Source: Phascolarctos cinereus (Eukaryota; Chordata; Mammalia; Diprotodontia; Phascolarctidae). Taken from it: a stretch of 64,000 nt of DNA. The notes under the pieces are model-generated. The model was not told the DNA's origin, made no database searches, and saw only the letters and a list, made by a program, of their open reading frames with translations. Both the position numbers and the translations under genes were made by a program. Shown here piece after piece: positions 22,351 through 32,339 of this stretch. Numbering within the stretch: the stretch's first letter is position 1; each line of letters starts with the position of its first letter. The stretch covers positions 1-64,000 of the forward strand of contig NW_018343990.1 of assembly GCF_002099425.1 (NCBI RefSeq). Direction: 5' to 3'.

Positions 22351-22995
22351 CAAAACTAAGCCTTGAGTGAGCTGCAGAAACATCATCATTGAACTCATTC
22401 AGAATAAACATGTTACACTTCCCTACCAAACAATCAAATCACCTGATGGCTGTCATGTATCCTTAACAATTGCTGAAGTCAATATTGATTTTCTGTGTTC
22501 TATTCCATATTGTTTAGGGGGTATTTCTTTTCATTCCCCTTAAAGGAATTATGGCACTTCTTTTTTCTTATTCTTCTCCCCGCCCCTACTTTTGACATAT
22601 AGCTCAATACTTCAGGAGATTCTTGCCAAGAAATAAATCCATAGTTGTTTTCATGACAGCAAATTACATGCCAAAGAATGACATTTAAATGCTGAATTTT
22701 AATAGCTTGTCAGGAGAAATGAAATGTATTTTAAAAAATTTAATACGCAAGAGAACAATGTCTCTGCCTGTGAAATAATGCTGCTTGTATTAGACAGGGA
22801 TGGTAAATACAACATGAACTTATAAGTGTATCTTCACAGAGAAAAAACACACAATTAATTCACAGCTACCCTTCCTTGTCCACATGCATATTCTGTCATG
22901 CTAGTACCAACTGAAAACATTCTCTCTGCCCAGACGTGTCTCTGAGACCATGAAGGCAAAACAAAACAAAACAAAAATGACAACAAAAATCTTCC
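22349..22995. other. Single-copy DNA, possible conserved non-coding block at 22590-22900
   Basis: Repeat-free. Within it are catgacagcaaattacatgcc, acatttaaatgctgaatttt, aataatgctgcttgtattag and cacaattaattcacagctac, a homeodomain-site-rich texture like that of developmental enhancers. A short CAAAA run lies at 22960-22975. Confidence 0.25.
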
Positions 22996-23000
22996 TAAAA

Positions 23001-23158
23001 TCATGGAATCACAAAATGTGAGTGCTGAAAAGGGCCTTCAAGACCATCTAGTAAAATCTCATAGAGTTGCAGAGAAAGAAAGAGTTCCAGAGATGTGTGC
23101 AAGCATGACCAATGTCACATAGCTAGAGATATTAGGGTTAGAACCCAGGATTCTTCAT
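23001..23158 (-). repeat. MIR3-like SINE, antisense
   Basis: Reads tcatggaatcacaaaatgtg, gggccttcaagaccatctag, accaatgtcacatagctaga, gggttagaacccaggattct. The MIR3-like opening (gaatc...gaccatctagt) and antisense core are clear. Confidence 0.8.
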
Positions 23159-23160
23159 TC

Positions 23161-23163
23161 TGT

Positions 23164-23251
<88 letters not shown>
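23161..23251. repeat. (TC)n(AC)n compound microsatellite
   Basis: TC units at 23161-23208 with one CC interruption near 23182, changing to AC units at 23209-23251. The plus-strand frame 23095-23286 is an artefact of it. Confidence 0.97.
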
Positions 23252-23289
23252 CCTCTAAAAGTACAGACAAGTGTCTGGGTGCCTAACCA

Positions 23290-23555
23290 GGCTACCTGGC
23301 ATGTGCTATATAGTCAAAAGAATTCTAGACTTAAAGTCAGACGGACGAGCTTAAATCTTGACTAACATGCACCAGTTGTGTGATGCTGGGCTAGTCACTT
23401 AATGTCTATGAATCTCAGATTCCTCATCTTTTAATAGACATATAACTAATACCCACCTCAGAAGGTTACTGTGTGGATCAAATAAAATAATATATGTAAA
23501 ATACTTTGCAAAGCATAAAATGCTATACATTAGCCATTATTATTATTTGAGGGTA
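23290..23555 (+). repeat. MIR SINE, sense, full length
   Basis: Head with gacttaaagtcagacggacg, core caccagttgtgtgatgctgg and gctagtcacttaatgtctat, then cccacctcagaaggttactg, aaaatactttgcaaagcata and a (TTA)n end. It stops about nine bases before the duplicated segment. Confidence 0.88.
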
Positions 23556-23563
23556 AAATCCCT

Positions 23564-23792
23564 CCTTATTCTCCAATGCCACTACCATTCTAGAGTAATC
23601 AAAATTCCTACCATTAAAGATTCATTTCTTTGGTTCAAGGCATTGGCTCCTAAACCCCCTTTTTTAAAGTGTAAACACTCCTGGGATACATTATGTCACT
23701 GCCTGCCATCAAACAGTCTAATATGAATGTATATTCAAGATTAGTGATGTTATAACTTCATTGTGACAAAGGAACTGTACGTATATTATCTT
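23564..23792. repeat. Duplicated segment, copy 2 (partner at 6831-7060)
   Basis: Same orientation as copy 1 and collinear with it over about 230 bases. It is joined to an antisense SINE at the same junction. The 68-codon frame 23520-23726 lies mostly here and has no domain. See findings for the two explanations. Confidence 0.9.
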
Positions 23793-24036
23793 CTTGTTGT
23801 TCAGTTGTTTCAGTTATGCCTGACTGTACATGACAATTTCAAGTTTTCTGGGCAAAGAATACTGGAGTGGTTTGCCATTTCTTTTTCCAGCTCATTTTGC
23901 AGATGAGGAAACTGAGGTAAACAAGGTTAACTGACCTGCCTAGGATCACATTTGCCTAGGGCAGATTTGAATTCAGGAAGATGAGTCTCCCTGATCCCAA
24001 ACCCAGTGCTCTATCCATCGCACCACCTTCTGCCCC
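23793..24036 (-). repeat. Marsupial tRNA-derived SINE (long form), antisense, full length
   Basis: Tail (ttcttgttgttcagttgttt), actggagtggtttgccattt, agatgaggaaactgaggtaa, aggatcacatttgcctaggg, then the head ctctatccatcgcaccacct followed by tctgcccc. Confidence 0.92.
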
Positions 24037-24039
24037 ATG

Positions 24040-24182
24040 TATTATCTTTCTTTATCCCTATAAGATAATACATTATCTTACTTAATTTTTATGATATTCT
24101 TGGGAGGTACTTCATATTTCTATTAAAATTATCATCAACATCATCATCAGTTTGCAGATGAAAAAACAGTTCAGAAAGGTCA
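24040..24182 (-). repeat. MIR fragment, antisense
   Basis: tgtattatctttctttatcc, ttaatttttatgatattctt, gggaggtacttcatatttct, then cagtttgcagatgaaaaaac and gttcagaaaggtcaatc, the antisense tail and start of the core. It stops where antisense L2 begins. Confidence 0.65.
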
Positions 24183-24184
24183 AT

Positions 24185-24480
24185 CATCAATAAGTATTTG
24201 TTAAGTGCCTACCATGAGCCAGACACATGGTATGTCAGATGCTAGGGATACAATAACAAACCTTTAACAGTCCCCTGACCTCGGAGGGTTCACATTCTAT
24301 TAGAAGAAACATCATGTGTACAAATAAGGACACAACAAATAAATATAAGGTCATTCCAGTAGCTGAGGGAATCAGGTAAAGCCTTCAGGAGAGGGTAGCA
24401 TTTGAGTTGAGTTTTAAATGAACATGGGAAAGATAAGCGGGCATTAGTGAAGAGGGTATATGCATTCTAGGCCCTAAGTA
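24185..24480 (-). repeat. L2 LINE 3' end, antisense
   Basis: taagtatttgttaagtgcct, accatgagccagacacatgg, gatgctagggatacaataac, then text equivalent to antisense L2: cagtcccctgacctcggagg, agccttcaggagagggtagc, atttgagttgagttttaaat and tatgcattctaggcc. Confidence 0.85.
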
Positions 24481-24570
24481 CAACCTATACAAGGATAAGC
24501 AACTTACCCAAGGTCACACAGTTTGTAAGTGGCAGAACAGGCCTTAGGCCCATGTTTCTGATTAGTTAGT
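24481..24570 (-). repeat. MIR core fragment, antisense
   Basis: caacttacccaaggtcacac, agtttgtaagtggcagaaca and ggccttaggcccatgtttct, in the antisense MIR core order. Confidence 0.7.
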
Positions 24571-24807
24571 AATCTAGAAATGTCCTGAGAGAATGAGAGA
24601 CAAGATAGAGGTGTGTGATGAGGAATTCTGAAAGGAAATCCTCTGATGATAAAGATTTGCTGGGGTGAGCAAGTGAGTTATATCTGGAAGAGGAATCAGA
24701 GTAGGACCCCTGGGAAACTAGGAGTTAGCACAAAAGTCCAGGGTACCTGGGGACAGGTGGACCATCAGAGAAAATAAGAGAAAGGACCCACTTTGCCAAT
24801 CCCTAGA

Positions 24808-24900
24808 TATATGATTTAGAGCTGAAAGGAACCTTAGAGGTCAGCTAATCCAACCTCTTCCTTCCATAGCCCAAAGGGGCTAAGTGACTGATGAGAATCA
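24808..24900 (-). repeat. MIR3-like SINE fragment, antisense
   Basis: gatttagagctgaaaggaac, cttagaggtcagctaatcca, acctcttcc and ggggctaagtgactgatgag. Confidence 0.75.
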
Positions 24901-24907
24901 GCATATT

Positions 24908-25074
24908 AAAGCTAATATAGCACTAGCCTTGGAATCAAAAAGATCCGAGTTTGAATCCTACCTCAGACACCTGCTAGCTATGAGCTCTTGCCTTAACCAC
25001 TCTGGGTCTCTCTTTTCCCATCTGTAAAATGACTCCCAAAGGCCCTTCTGAATGCAATATGCATTATGACTCCA
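24908..25074 (+). repeat. MIR/THER-type SINE, sense
   Basis: Head atatagcactagccttggaa, B-box-like ccgagtttgaatcctacctc, core ctagctatgagctcttgcct, and the tail with cccatctgtaaaatgactcc and aaggcccttctgaatgcaat. The frames on both strands at 24958-25557 start in it. Confidence 0.85.
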
Positions 25075-25370
25075 CCATCTGCACTGCTTGGTTTGGGCTC
25101 TACCGTCATCATGCCTCCCCACGCTTACCTCTCGGAGCAAGCTCATCACCAGGAAACTCAACATTGCCAGAGTCTGATCCAGCTTTGTTACTCACACCTC
25201 CTTAGTACCCTCAGTTGTTTCTGCTCCTCTGATGGGAAGGCTAGAAAAGCAAAGGACTATTACCAAGGCCTCCCTTTAAAGAGGGCTCAAAGGCATGGCC
25301 AACTCTTGATTTCCCACCAGGGAACATCTTGGAAGCTACTGCACCATCATCATGCTCCTGTGCTAGATAC
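25075..25370. other. Single-copy DNA or very old L2, nothing certain
   Basis: This is the middle of a 163-codon plus-strand frame (25066-25557). That frame begins in a SINE and ends in L2, so it is not a gene. No repeat text is clear between 25090 and 25370. Confidence 0.4.
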
Positions 25371-25614
25371 CTTCTTCTCCCTCACTTTCCTCTTTCCAGC
25401 TTCCTTCTGTGTATTTTCTTCTGTCATTAGACTAAAGCTCCTTGAGGGCAGAGATTATCCTTTCCCTTTTTTGTATCCCCCATGTTTAGTACAGTGCTTG
25501 GCACATAATGGCTGTTTGTCCTTTGTTCTCAGAGAAGACCTGGACATAAGGAGGTGAAGCCATGACAGTTTTTTTTTTCCTTAAGGACAATCATGGGCAC
25601 TTAATAAATGTTGA
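25371..25614 (+). repeat. L2 LINE 3' end, sense
   Basis: ttccagcttccttctgtgta, gactaaagctccttgagggc, agagattatcctttcccttt, tagtacagtgcttggcacat, then the terminal cacttaataaatgttgat. A poly-T/short insert lies at about 25530-25590 within the end. A SINE sits in its final bases. Confidence 0.85.
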
Positions 25615-25779
25615 TTTTGTTTTGTTTTGGTTTGGGTTTTTTTTGGCTAGGCAATGGGGTTAAGTGATTTGCCCAAGGTCACCCAGCTAGTTAGTGTCAA
25701 GTATCTGAGTCTGGATTTGAACTCAGGTCTTCCGGATTCCAAGGTCAAAGCTCTATCCATTGCTCCACCTAGCTGCCCC
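25615..25779 (-). mobile_element. Marsupial SINE, short A-tailed form, antisense, inserted in L2
   Basis: Poly-T/TTTTG tail, ggctaggcaatggggttaag, tttgcccaaggtcacccagc, tttgaactcaggtcttccgg, ctctatccattgctccacct, then agctgcccc. An exact 11-bp target duplication ataaatgttga flanks it (25604-25614 and 25780-25790). The first half of the 140-codon frame 25654-26076 is SINE sequence. Confidence 0.95.
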
Positions 25780-25788
25780 ATAAATGTT

Positions 25789-25817
25789 GACCATATTGTA
25801 TTGGACCATATTGTATT
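25789..25817. repeat. Short tandem direct repeat
   Basis: gaccatattgtatt occurs at 25789-25802 and again at 25804-25817, a single local duplication of about 15 bases. Confidence 0.9.
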
Positions 25818-26280
25818 ACCCTATGGTCATGATGGCATCAGCAAAGATACCCCAGCAAAACACACATGGCAGAGGCAGGTTTCACTTAACCTTAGTCTTC
25901 CAAGTAGAAACTCTGTTCTCCTCCTCAGTTTTCTCTTGCATCACGTAATGAAAGCATGCAAAATTTCACTGAAAGTCCCAAGATACACCCTGCTGGTAAA
26001 TTCATATAACATTAGAATACTTACATGTATATTCAAGCATGAATCCTGCCTCTGTCATCTACCTACACCACAGTAGCCCCCCAAAGAGAAGTTACCTTGC
26101 TCTATTTGGCAGTTGGCTGTGAGTAAGAGCTATTGTATCCCCAAATCAAAACTCTCCAGAATATGAAGTCATCAAAATCTGTCCCATTTGCCTAATGGCT
26201 TCCCTTGCTAAGCTATCTGCCCCTTTATCCATCATATTAGTACCACTACCTGCCTGCAGCTCATCTGAGTGCTTGTGTTA
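25818..26280. other. Single-copy DNA, nothing recognised
   Basis: Holds the remainder of the frame that begins in the preceding SINE. No domain and no repeat recognised. Confidence 0.4.
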
Positions 26281-26736
26281 ATAGCTAGGTGGCACAATAG
26301 ATTTAGAGTAGGGAAGTTTTTGTTGTTCAGTCATGTCTGACTCTTCATGACCCCATTTGGGGTTTTCTTGGCAAAGATATTGGAGTGGTTTGCCATTTCT
26401 TTCTCCAGCTCATTTTACAGATGAGGAAACTAAGGCAAACAGGGTGAAGTGACTTGCTCAGGGTCATGCAGGTAGGAAATGTCTGAGGCCACATTTGAAT
26501 TCAGGAAGATGAGCCTTTGTGATTCCAGGCCAGGCAGTCCATCCACTGTGTCCCCTAGCCCACTCCAGAATAGAGAAGACTTGAAGTTTAAATACTGCCT
26601 CAGACACTAATTAGTTGTGTGACCTGGAGAAGTCACTTCACCCTGTTTGCCTCAATTTCCTCATCTGTAAAATAAGAGGTTGGACTTAATGACACATAAG
26701 ATTTGTCCCCTACCACTTAGATTTGTGATTCTATCA
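26281..26736 (+). repeat. MIR/THER-type SINE, sense, split by a younger SINE
   Basis: The head atagctaggtggcacaatag is at 26281-26316. The rest resumes at 26567: aagtttaaatactgcctcag, tagttgtgtgacctggagaa, caatttcctcatctgtaaaa, gaggttggacttaatgacac, then the closing gatttgtgattctatca. A SINE of 250 bases sits between the two parts. Confidence 0.88.
26317..26566 (-). mobile_element. Marsupial tRNA-derived SINE (long form), antisense, nested in an older SINE
   Basis: Tail ttgttgttcagtcatgtctg, ccatttggggttttcttggc, tggagtggtttgccatttct, cattttacagatgaggaaac, then the head cagtccatccactgtgtccc. It is flanked by agagtagggaag (26305-26316) and agaatagagaag (26567-26578), an imperfect 12-bp target duplication with ten matches. 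Confidence 0.92.
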
Positions 26737-26774
26737 TTTCTTGTTGATATATGATTTACACTTATCCACATTAT

Positions 26775-26980
26775 TTCGCTGCCTCATATACTTATTAGGG
26801 GTGTGTCCCAAAGCAAAGCAATTCACTTAACCTCTCTCAGACTCAGGTACCTCACTGGTAAAATGGGGGTAACAGCCTCTGTTTCACAGCGGAAACAAAT
26901 TTGTGAGGAACAAATAAGATAACCTGTCAAACACATTGCAAACCTTAAAACACTGTATAAATACTGTTATTTTTGTGCTT
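26775..26980 (+). repeat. MIR SINE, sense
   Basis: ctgcctcatatacttattag, core ggggtgtgtcccaaagcaaa, ctcactggtaaaatgggggt, acaaatttgtgaggaacaaa and accttaaaacactgtataaa. Confidence 0.85.
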
Positions 26981-27039
26981 CCTTGAAAACAAGTTTACAC
27001 CCTACTGACCCTGGAGGATACATCTAAGATTTCCAAAAG

Positions 27040-27375
27040 CAGAGAATGAGGAACAGAGGAATTTCAGGCATGGGGAATGAGCAAAGATATGAGGGGGGAA
27101 AATAACCACTAAACATATAGAGGGATGGCTATATATAAAATACTTCGCAAATCTTAAAGCACTTTATAAATGCTGGCTGTCATCAGCATCCCTCTCATCA
27201 CTACAGCACTGTATGTGTGGTGACTGGTATAAGATAAGCCTGGACACATGGGAAAGCAGCAGAATTGGGATGCACCTGGACTAAGAAAATTGGGACCTTA
27301 TTCAGGAAGAAGAGAACCATTGATGGGTTCTGAGCCCAAGAGTGACATGATGAGATTCCAGATTAAAATTTTAAG
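27040..27375 (-). repeat. L2 LINE fragment, antisense, split by a MIR end
   Basis: Antisense L2 text at 27040-27110 (gaggaacagaggaatttcag) and 27190-27375 (agcctggacacatgggaaag, gaaccattgatgggttctga, gcccaagagtgacatgatga). In between, 27120-27185 is the sense 3' end of a MIR (aaaatacttcgcaaatctta, then aagcactttataaatgctgg). Confidence 0.7.
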
Positions 27376-27379
27376 AGTG

Positions 27380-29100
27380 TTTTACCCAGAGTTCCACGAG
27401 CTCATTCTTGTTTTTGACATTTAGACATATGCATTTTAAATATAAATGGTTTCCTCTGTAATTTGATGTGTTTCATTTTATGAGCTTAATAACATTACTC
27501 TGAGAAGTGATCCATTGACCACATTAAATTGCCAAAACGGTCCATGACATAACAAAGGTTGAGAACCTGGGAGTAAATGAATGACCTGAATTGCCACTTT
27601 CCAAGCTTTTTTTTTAACATATGCATTCACTGAATAGGCTGAGCTGGAGGTGGAAAGCAAAGGGGGTGGGGGTGGGGAGAGGGGAAAGGTGGCTTGAGGC
27701 AAGAGGAACAGGGGAAGAAAGGAACAGGGTGAGGACCTATCAGTCAAGGACCAACTGCTGAATGGGACTCCCTGAACAGGCCACTCCATGTGGTGAAATG
27801 GAAAATAAAGAACATGGTCGATGAGGCTGCCCTTGGGGACAGTCTCTACCCAGGGAGAGGCATCTGTGTGGTTTTCAGAAGGGACAGTCAGAATCTGTGT
27901 GGTCTGGTCGTGGCATTGTGCACAGACTCATTTCCCGCCCCTCACTAAACTGGTCTCAAAATCCCTTTTCATACTTACACTATCTGTAGCTTCTCATTCA
28001 ATGGATGTTTTCTGGTGCCTCCAAAAGAAAGGAGAAAGTGAAGCTTTCCTTTTTATGTGTACACACTAATTGATCATTACATTTGTAAGCTATTCTGATC
28101 TCTCTTACATATTCTCTTGGGCCTTACTAAAGAGGCAAACAACCATTGAGGGGCAGGGGCAGGGGCCGGCCCCATTATTTTCAACTCTAAGACCCCACAC
28201 CAAGCAGAGCCATGCTCCCAGCCTAGCCAGCAGGCATACACATGGCTCCCTCTGGATCCCATTAACCTTACTCTGGGATTGGCTACAGGAAGTTCATTGG
28301 GGAGTGAGGTGTGACCCTGCTTTTCTAGCCCCAGGACTCCCTCCCTCTTTCCTATTCAACCATGGCTGTCTAGGGAACTTTCAGACCCAGATGCTAGAAT
28401 AGCATAATGGCTACCTCAAAAAGAAACATGTGATTCCCACCCCCCAATACAAAATTTACATACAGATAGGAATTAATCAAGAGTAACAAACAATACATCC
28501 CCCCTACCTGCCCCAACTCTCACACATATAAAATAATTCCCTGCCCAGAAATTTTCTAGCAAAATAAGCTAAATTTTTTTTGGCATGGGAAGAAGAAAAA
28601 AAAACCTCATAAACTTGTTTAAATGCAAATGACATTAGATCGTGTCTATTTCTATGATGGCACACTGGATAGCGAGTGAAACTTAGTGGAACAGTCGCCT
28701 AGTTCAGGATTCTGAACCAACGGTATATCTCAAGGTTAGATAGGGAGTCATGAGCTCAACCCCAAAGGTGTATTACAGATTTTCAAACGTCAGAGCTTCC
28801 ACCTCCCTTCCACTTGCAAGCTCCAGGGTTAAAAGGAGCAGACCATGAAAAATCCTCATTAAGGTAATGGCTTCTGTGCAAGTCTATTAAATGTGCTCTC
28901 TCTTTTTCCCCCTGCTGCATCAAAACTGCGGCCAGTCTTCTGGTGTCACTGGTGAAACCTGCTGTTTGAGAAGTACAACCACTGGGGTGAGGTGTTGGAG
29001 GCAACACTGTCTAATTAAAGTAGCAGTGACCTGACAGAAATGTCTTCTTTACAACAGCAGCCTCCAGCATTGTTTAGAAAATCTCCCTGATGCATTGTTT
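27380..29100. other. Single-copy DNA; possible conserved block at 28600-29080
   Basis: No repeat recognised over 1.7 kb. The frames at 27478-27789, 27821-28069 and 28070-28402 show no domain. From 28600 the texture becomes conserved-looking: ttaaatgcaaatgacattag (octamer-like), then agcgagtgaaacttagtgga and aatcctcattaaggtaatgg. No exon boundary is convincing. Confidence 0.3.
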
Positions 29101-29102
29101 GC

Positions 29103-29228
<126 letters not shown>

Positions 29229-29264
29229 GAGAAGTATTTTTTAAAAGCTTCTTCCATGTGCCAG

Positions 29265-29389
29265 GGAAAGAAGGAAGGAAGGAAGGAAGGAAGGAAGGAA
29301 GGAAGGAAGGAAGGAAGGAAGGAAGGAAGGAAGGAAGGAAGGAAGGAAGGAAGGAAGGAAGGAAGGAAGGAAGGAAGGAAGGAAGGAAA
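29265..29389. repeat. (GGAA)n microsatellite
   Basis: About 30 nearly perfect GGAA units, the purest of three such arrays in the window. It is 40 bases from the (TG)n(GA)n tract. Confidence 0.98.
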
Positions 29390-29399
29390 ATAGAGAGGC

Positions 29400-29800
29400 A
29401 GAGAGAGGGGGAAAAGAGAAATTCAACAACTCCAGTGAAGGACTGTCAATAATTTAGCACTAGAAAACACTTTTTGATATTCATTAAATAGAGACCATTA
29501 AACATTTTCAGCTTTCCAAAGGGTATTAGCAGGCCATCAGAGGCAAACAGGATTCAGAACTCCAAAACATGTTATGAATTCAATCCTTAGGCTTTCTTAT
29601 TAAATGGTTCACAAGAAAGTTGTTATACATGCTCCTGAACCTTGACTGGCCACTCCAGGATCCTCTCATCATCCGCTCTAGAACCTGCAAGCTCTAGCAT
29701 GAGGAAGATGAGGGTACAGTGGTGTTGAGAAGGAGAAAATTGATAATAGCCTAACTCTTCTGTCCTCCAAATCAGGGGCTATAGGAAAATTGGCCACAGC
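29400..29800. other. Single-copy DNA, nothing recognised
   Basis: Purine-rich at the start, then ordinary sequence with no repeat or gene recognised. Confidence 0.4.
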
Positions 29801-29804
29801 TCAC

Positions 29805-29862
29805 ATCAATCAATAAGCATAAGTTAAGCATCTACTATGTGCCAAGTATTACCCACAGTTGC
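29805..29862 (-). repeat. L2 3'-end fragment, antisense
   Basis: atcaatcaataagcataagt, taagcatctactatgtgcca and agtattacc, the L2 terminus read backwards. Confidence 0.7.
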
Positions 29863-29869
29863 CCCCCTT

Positions 29870-30006
29870 GGACTCATAATCAAAATGTAAAGATGGAAAG
29901 AACATTTAACTTCATCTAATCTAACCTCATTTTACAGAAGAAACTGACACAGGGAAATCAAATGTCTTGCTCAAGGTCACAAAGTAACTCTGGTTTGAAA
30001 ATTGAA
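29870..30006 (-). repeat. MIR3-like SINE, antisense
   Basis: gactcataatcaaaatgtaa, acttcatctaatctaacctc, attttacagaagaaactgac and gtcttgctcaaggtcacaaa. Confidence 0.75.
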
Positions 30007-30107
30007 AGGTGAGTTATTAACATAGGATGTCCCAAAAGTCAAAACACTCTGTGTATATCCATAGTTGGATCAAAATGAATCCCAGAGTAGCAAAAATGAA
30101 TGTGTCT

Positions 30108-30198
30108 AATCAATTTCACTCACGTTTATTATGTGTTAAATGCAGAGTTATAAAGACAAAAGTCCCTGCCCTTAAGAAGCTTCCATTCTTCCAGGCAA
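30108..30198 (-). repeat. L2 fragment, antisense
   Basis: tcacgtttattatgtgttaa, atgcagagttataaagacaa, then agtccctgcccttaagaagc, the L2 3' segment read backwards. Confidence 0.7.
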
Positions 30199-30199
30199 T

Positions 30200-30725
30200 T
30201 GTGACTGAACTTTGCTCTACTTCTCACATGCAGTCAATCCACTATCAAAACAAGCTACAGAAAGAAGGTACTAGTATTTCTTTCCCATACAATAAATAAT
30301 AAAAGGAGGGATGAAAAAAACACAATGAGTCTGTTGTTGCCTACCAAGACACAAAGTCCCTAAGGATACATACAGAAAGAAGAATTACATTCAACCTGAA
30401 TATTATACAATTATATTATCAGGACTTCCCTAAATTGTAATTCTTCATGAGAAAGAATAAAATCACCCCTCTGTTTTTTGGTATACTTAACCCAATTTTA
30501 GGTACATGGGTAGTAATAAGTCTATAGCCAAAAGTACAAAAGAATTAATTTTATTTAGATTCATCTAAAGAACCAATTTTAGATCCTACTGACTGTAGAT
30601 TTGATTGTAGTTTCCTTGTGAACAGAGATCCTGTCTTGTACTTCTTTAATTATTAAATACAAAATAAGATGAAATGATCTTGTGTTTATTATATATCTAC
30701 CTACCTTTGCATATGCTATCTTCCC
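30200..30725. other. Single-copy DNA, nothing certain
   Basis: AT-rich. A stretch at 30600-30650 (tttccttgtgaacagagatc) may be a degenerate L2 3' piece. Otherwise nothing recognised. Confidence 0.35.
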
Positions 30726-30895
30726 AAGTGGATTGTCAGATCCTTAAGCACAGGGATGTTCACTTTTTTCTTTTTGTATGTATATCTATCAGTGATTAGC
30801 CTATAGTACACTTAGTACATGTCGATTAACTGATCAATGCTTGAGCCCAGTGCTGGACATACTCTAGGTATTCAATAAATAATTATGAAGTAATT
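30726..30895 (+). repeat. L2 LINE 3' end, sense
   Basis: gtggattgtcagatccttaa, gcacagggatgttcactttt, cagtgattagcctatagtac, then cccagtgctggacatactct and aggtattcaataaat. Confidence 0.65.
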
Positions 30896-32040
30896 TGAGC
30901 TAGTTTTTGTTTTATTATTTATTTGGAAAATAGAGCCAATCGTCTCTAGGTTTTGTTATCGTTGTTGGGTTGTGGTTAAGTTGGGATGGGGGTGGCGATG
31001 AGCAGTGGAAAAGCCCCATCTGTTTAGAGAACTCTTTAGCAACAATCAAATGTAGACCCTGTCAGGCCTCCTGCTCAGTCCTTACATTTCCTATGCCTAC
31101 CTATTCTGTTCACTCTTTTCTCCCCTCCCAGTTACCTTTTAGAGGTCATGAGTCCCTTCATTCTCACTAAAGCTCTTCTCTTATTTAGAGTCTTATAAGA
31201 AGGGATAACTGCGATCTTAGAGTTCAGTTATGACCTGGAAAAGTGAGAAAGTGAAAAACTGTAACATATTAGTCACCAGGCCTTCTCCCTGAGTGGCTGA
31301 TTCTACTGATGAGAAAACAAGCTTTGACTCCCATTACCTACGTGGTGCCCAGGCAAGGATGGTAGAGTGTTAGGGAATCTATTCCAACTCACACCCCAGG
31401 CATTTAGCCCAAACTGATTATCAGTCAGGGTAAGGATAGTGTCTCTGTGTGTGAAATGCTCATCCCTATAAAGAAAATTCATCTTACCGAGGCACTGAGA
31501 CTTCATTGGGTAACTTGCTATCCAAAAATTTTATGAATAACAATTCATTATTATAAGCGCTCTAATAAATCCTAGTGAATGAATGGACAAATCGTTCTGC
31601 TCTTTGATAAAACTGATAAAACAAACAAACAAACAAACAAAAAGAGACTTTCCATTTAGTAGTGAGAAAGCCTGGAACTTCAATAATTTTTTAAAAAATC
31701 TGTAAACCTGGCAGAGTGGTTAATAAATGCCTTGCAGTGACTTGCACAATTAGATTCTCAATAAGTACTTGTAAATGAATAAAAATGAATTAAAGTATTA
31801 ATTAAGGTAAACAGATTTTAAAATGCAGAAACTATACAATATTAAAATTAACTATATAACTAGGGTAATTATAAGTAAATTCATTGAAGATTTTAGGGAA
31901 TTAGGAAATATTCTGGTAACAATTCAAAAAATAACATTTCTAGAAATAAGTCATACTTCATGAGATCTTTATTCCATCAGTGGTAAAAAACTTAGCTAAG
32001 ATCATTGGGAGTAATATGGTTATATCAGATTCATTTCTGT
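30896..32040. other. AT-rich single-copy DNA with small repeat scraps
   Basis: Contains an (AAAC)n run at 31618-31641 and a MIR/L2-type 3' scrap at about 31715-31795 (aataaatgccttgcagtgac, tctcaataagtacttgtaaa). The rest is not recognised. The frames at 30970-31170 and 31303-31506 show no domain. Confidence 0.4.
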
Positions 32041-32049
32041 TTCAAAAAG

Positions 32050-32290
32050 AGAATCACAAATCCAAACACTGAAGAGATTTCAGAAATAATTTAGCCTACT
32101 GCTTATTTAATCCCATCTATAAAATTTCCAAGAAGTGGTTTTCCAGCCTCTTTTTGGTGACACCTACTGAAAAGGAACTCATTACTTCTAGGGGGCAGTC
32201 TGTTCCATTTGGGGAAAGCTCTAAGAATTTTTTCTCTGGTGTTTACCCCAAACTGGAAACCCACATAAAGGGAACCTCTACATTTCCCTC
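32050..32290 (+). repeat. CR1/L3 LINE 3' fragment, sense
   Basis: Follows the vertebrate CR1 3' order: cagcctctttttggtgacac, gaaaaggaactcattacttc, gggggcagtctgttccattt, ggggaaagctctaagaattt and gtttaccccaaactggaaac. Diverged and without a frame. Confidence 0.65.
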
Positions 32291-32300
32291 CCTCATACTT

Positions 32301-32333
32301 ATACAAATTACCATGGTAATACAAATTACCATG
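32301..32333. repeat. Short tandem direct repeat containing a palindrome
   Basis: atacaaattaccatg occurs at 32301-32315 and 32319-32333. The junction makes a 12-bp palindrome ttaccatggtaa at 32308-32319. Confidence 0.9.
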
Positions 32334-32339
32334 CCACTC

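Noticed and set aside
25066-25557. 163-codon plus-strand frame, among the longest in the window
   Set aside because: It starts inside a MIR/THER SINE and ends in an L2 3' end, with no domain. A chance frame across repeats.
25654-26076. 140-codon plus-strand frame
   Set aside because: Its first third is antisense SINE sequence. The rest has no domain.
30021-30040. ggatgtcccaaaagtc after a TA, like a mariner terminal inverted repeat
   Set aside because: No partner terminal repeat or transposase text found nearby. Sixteen bases alone are not enough.
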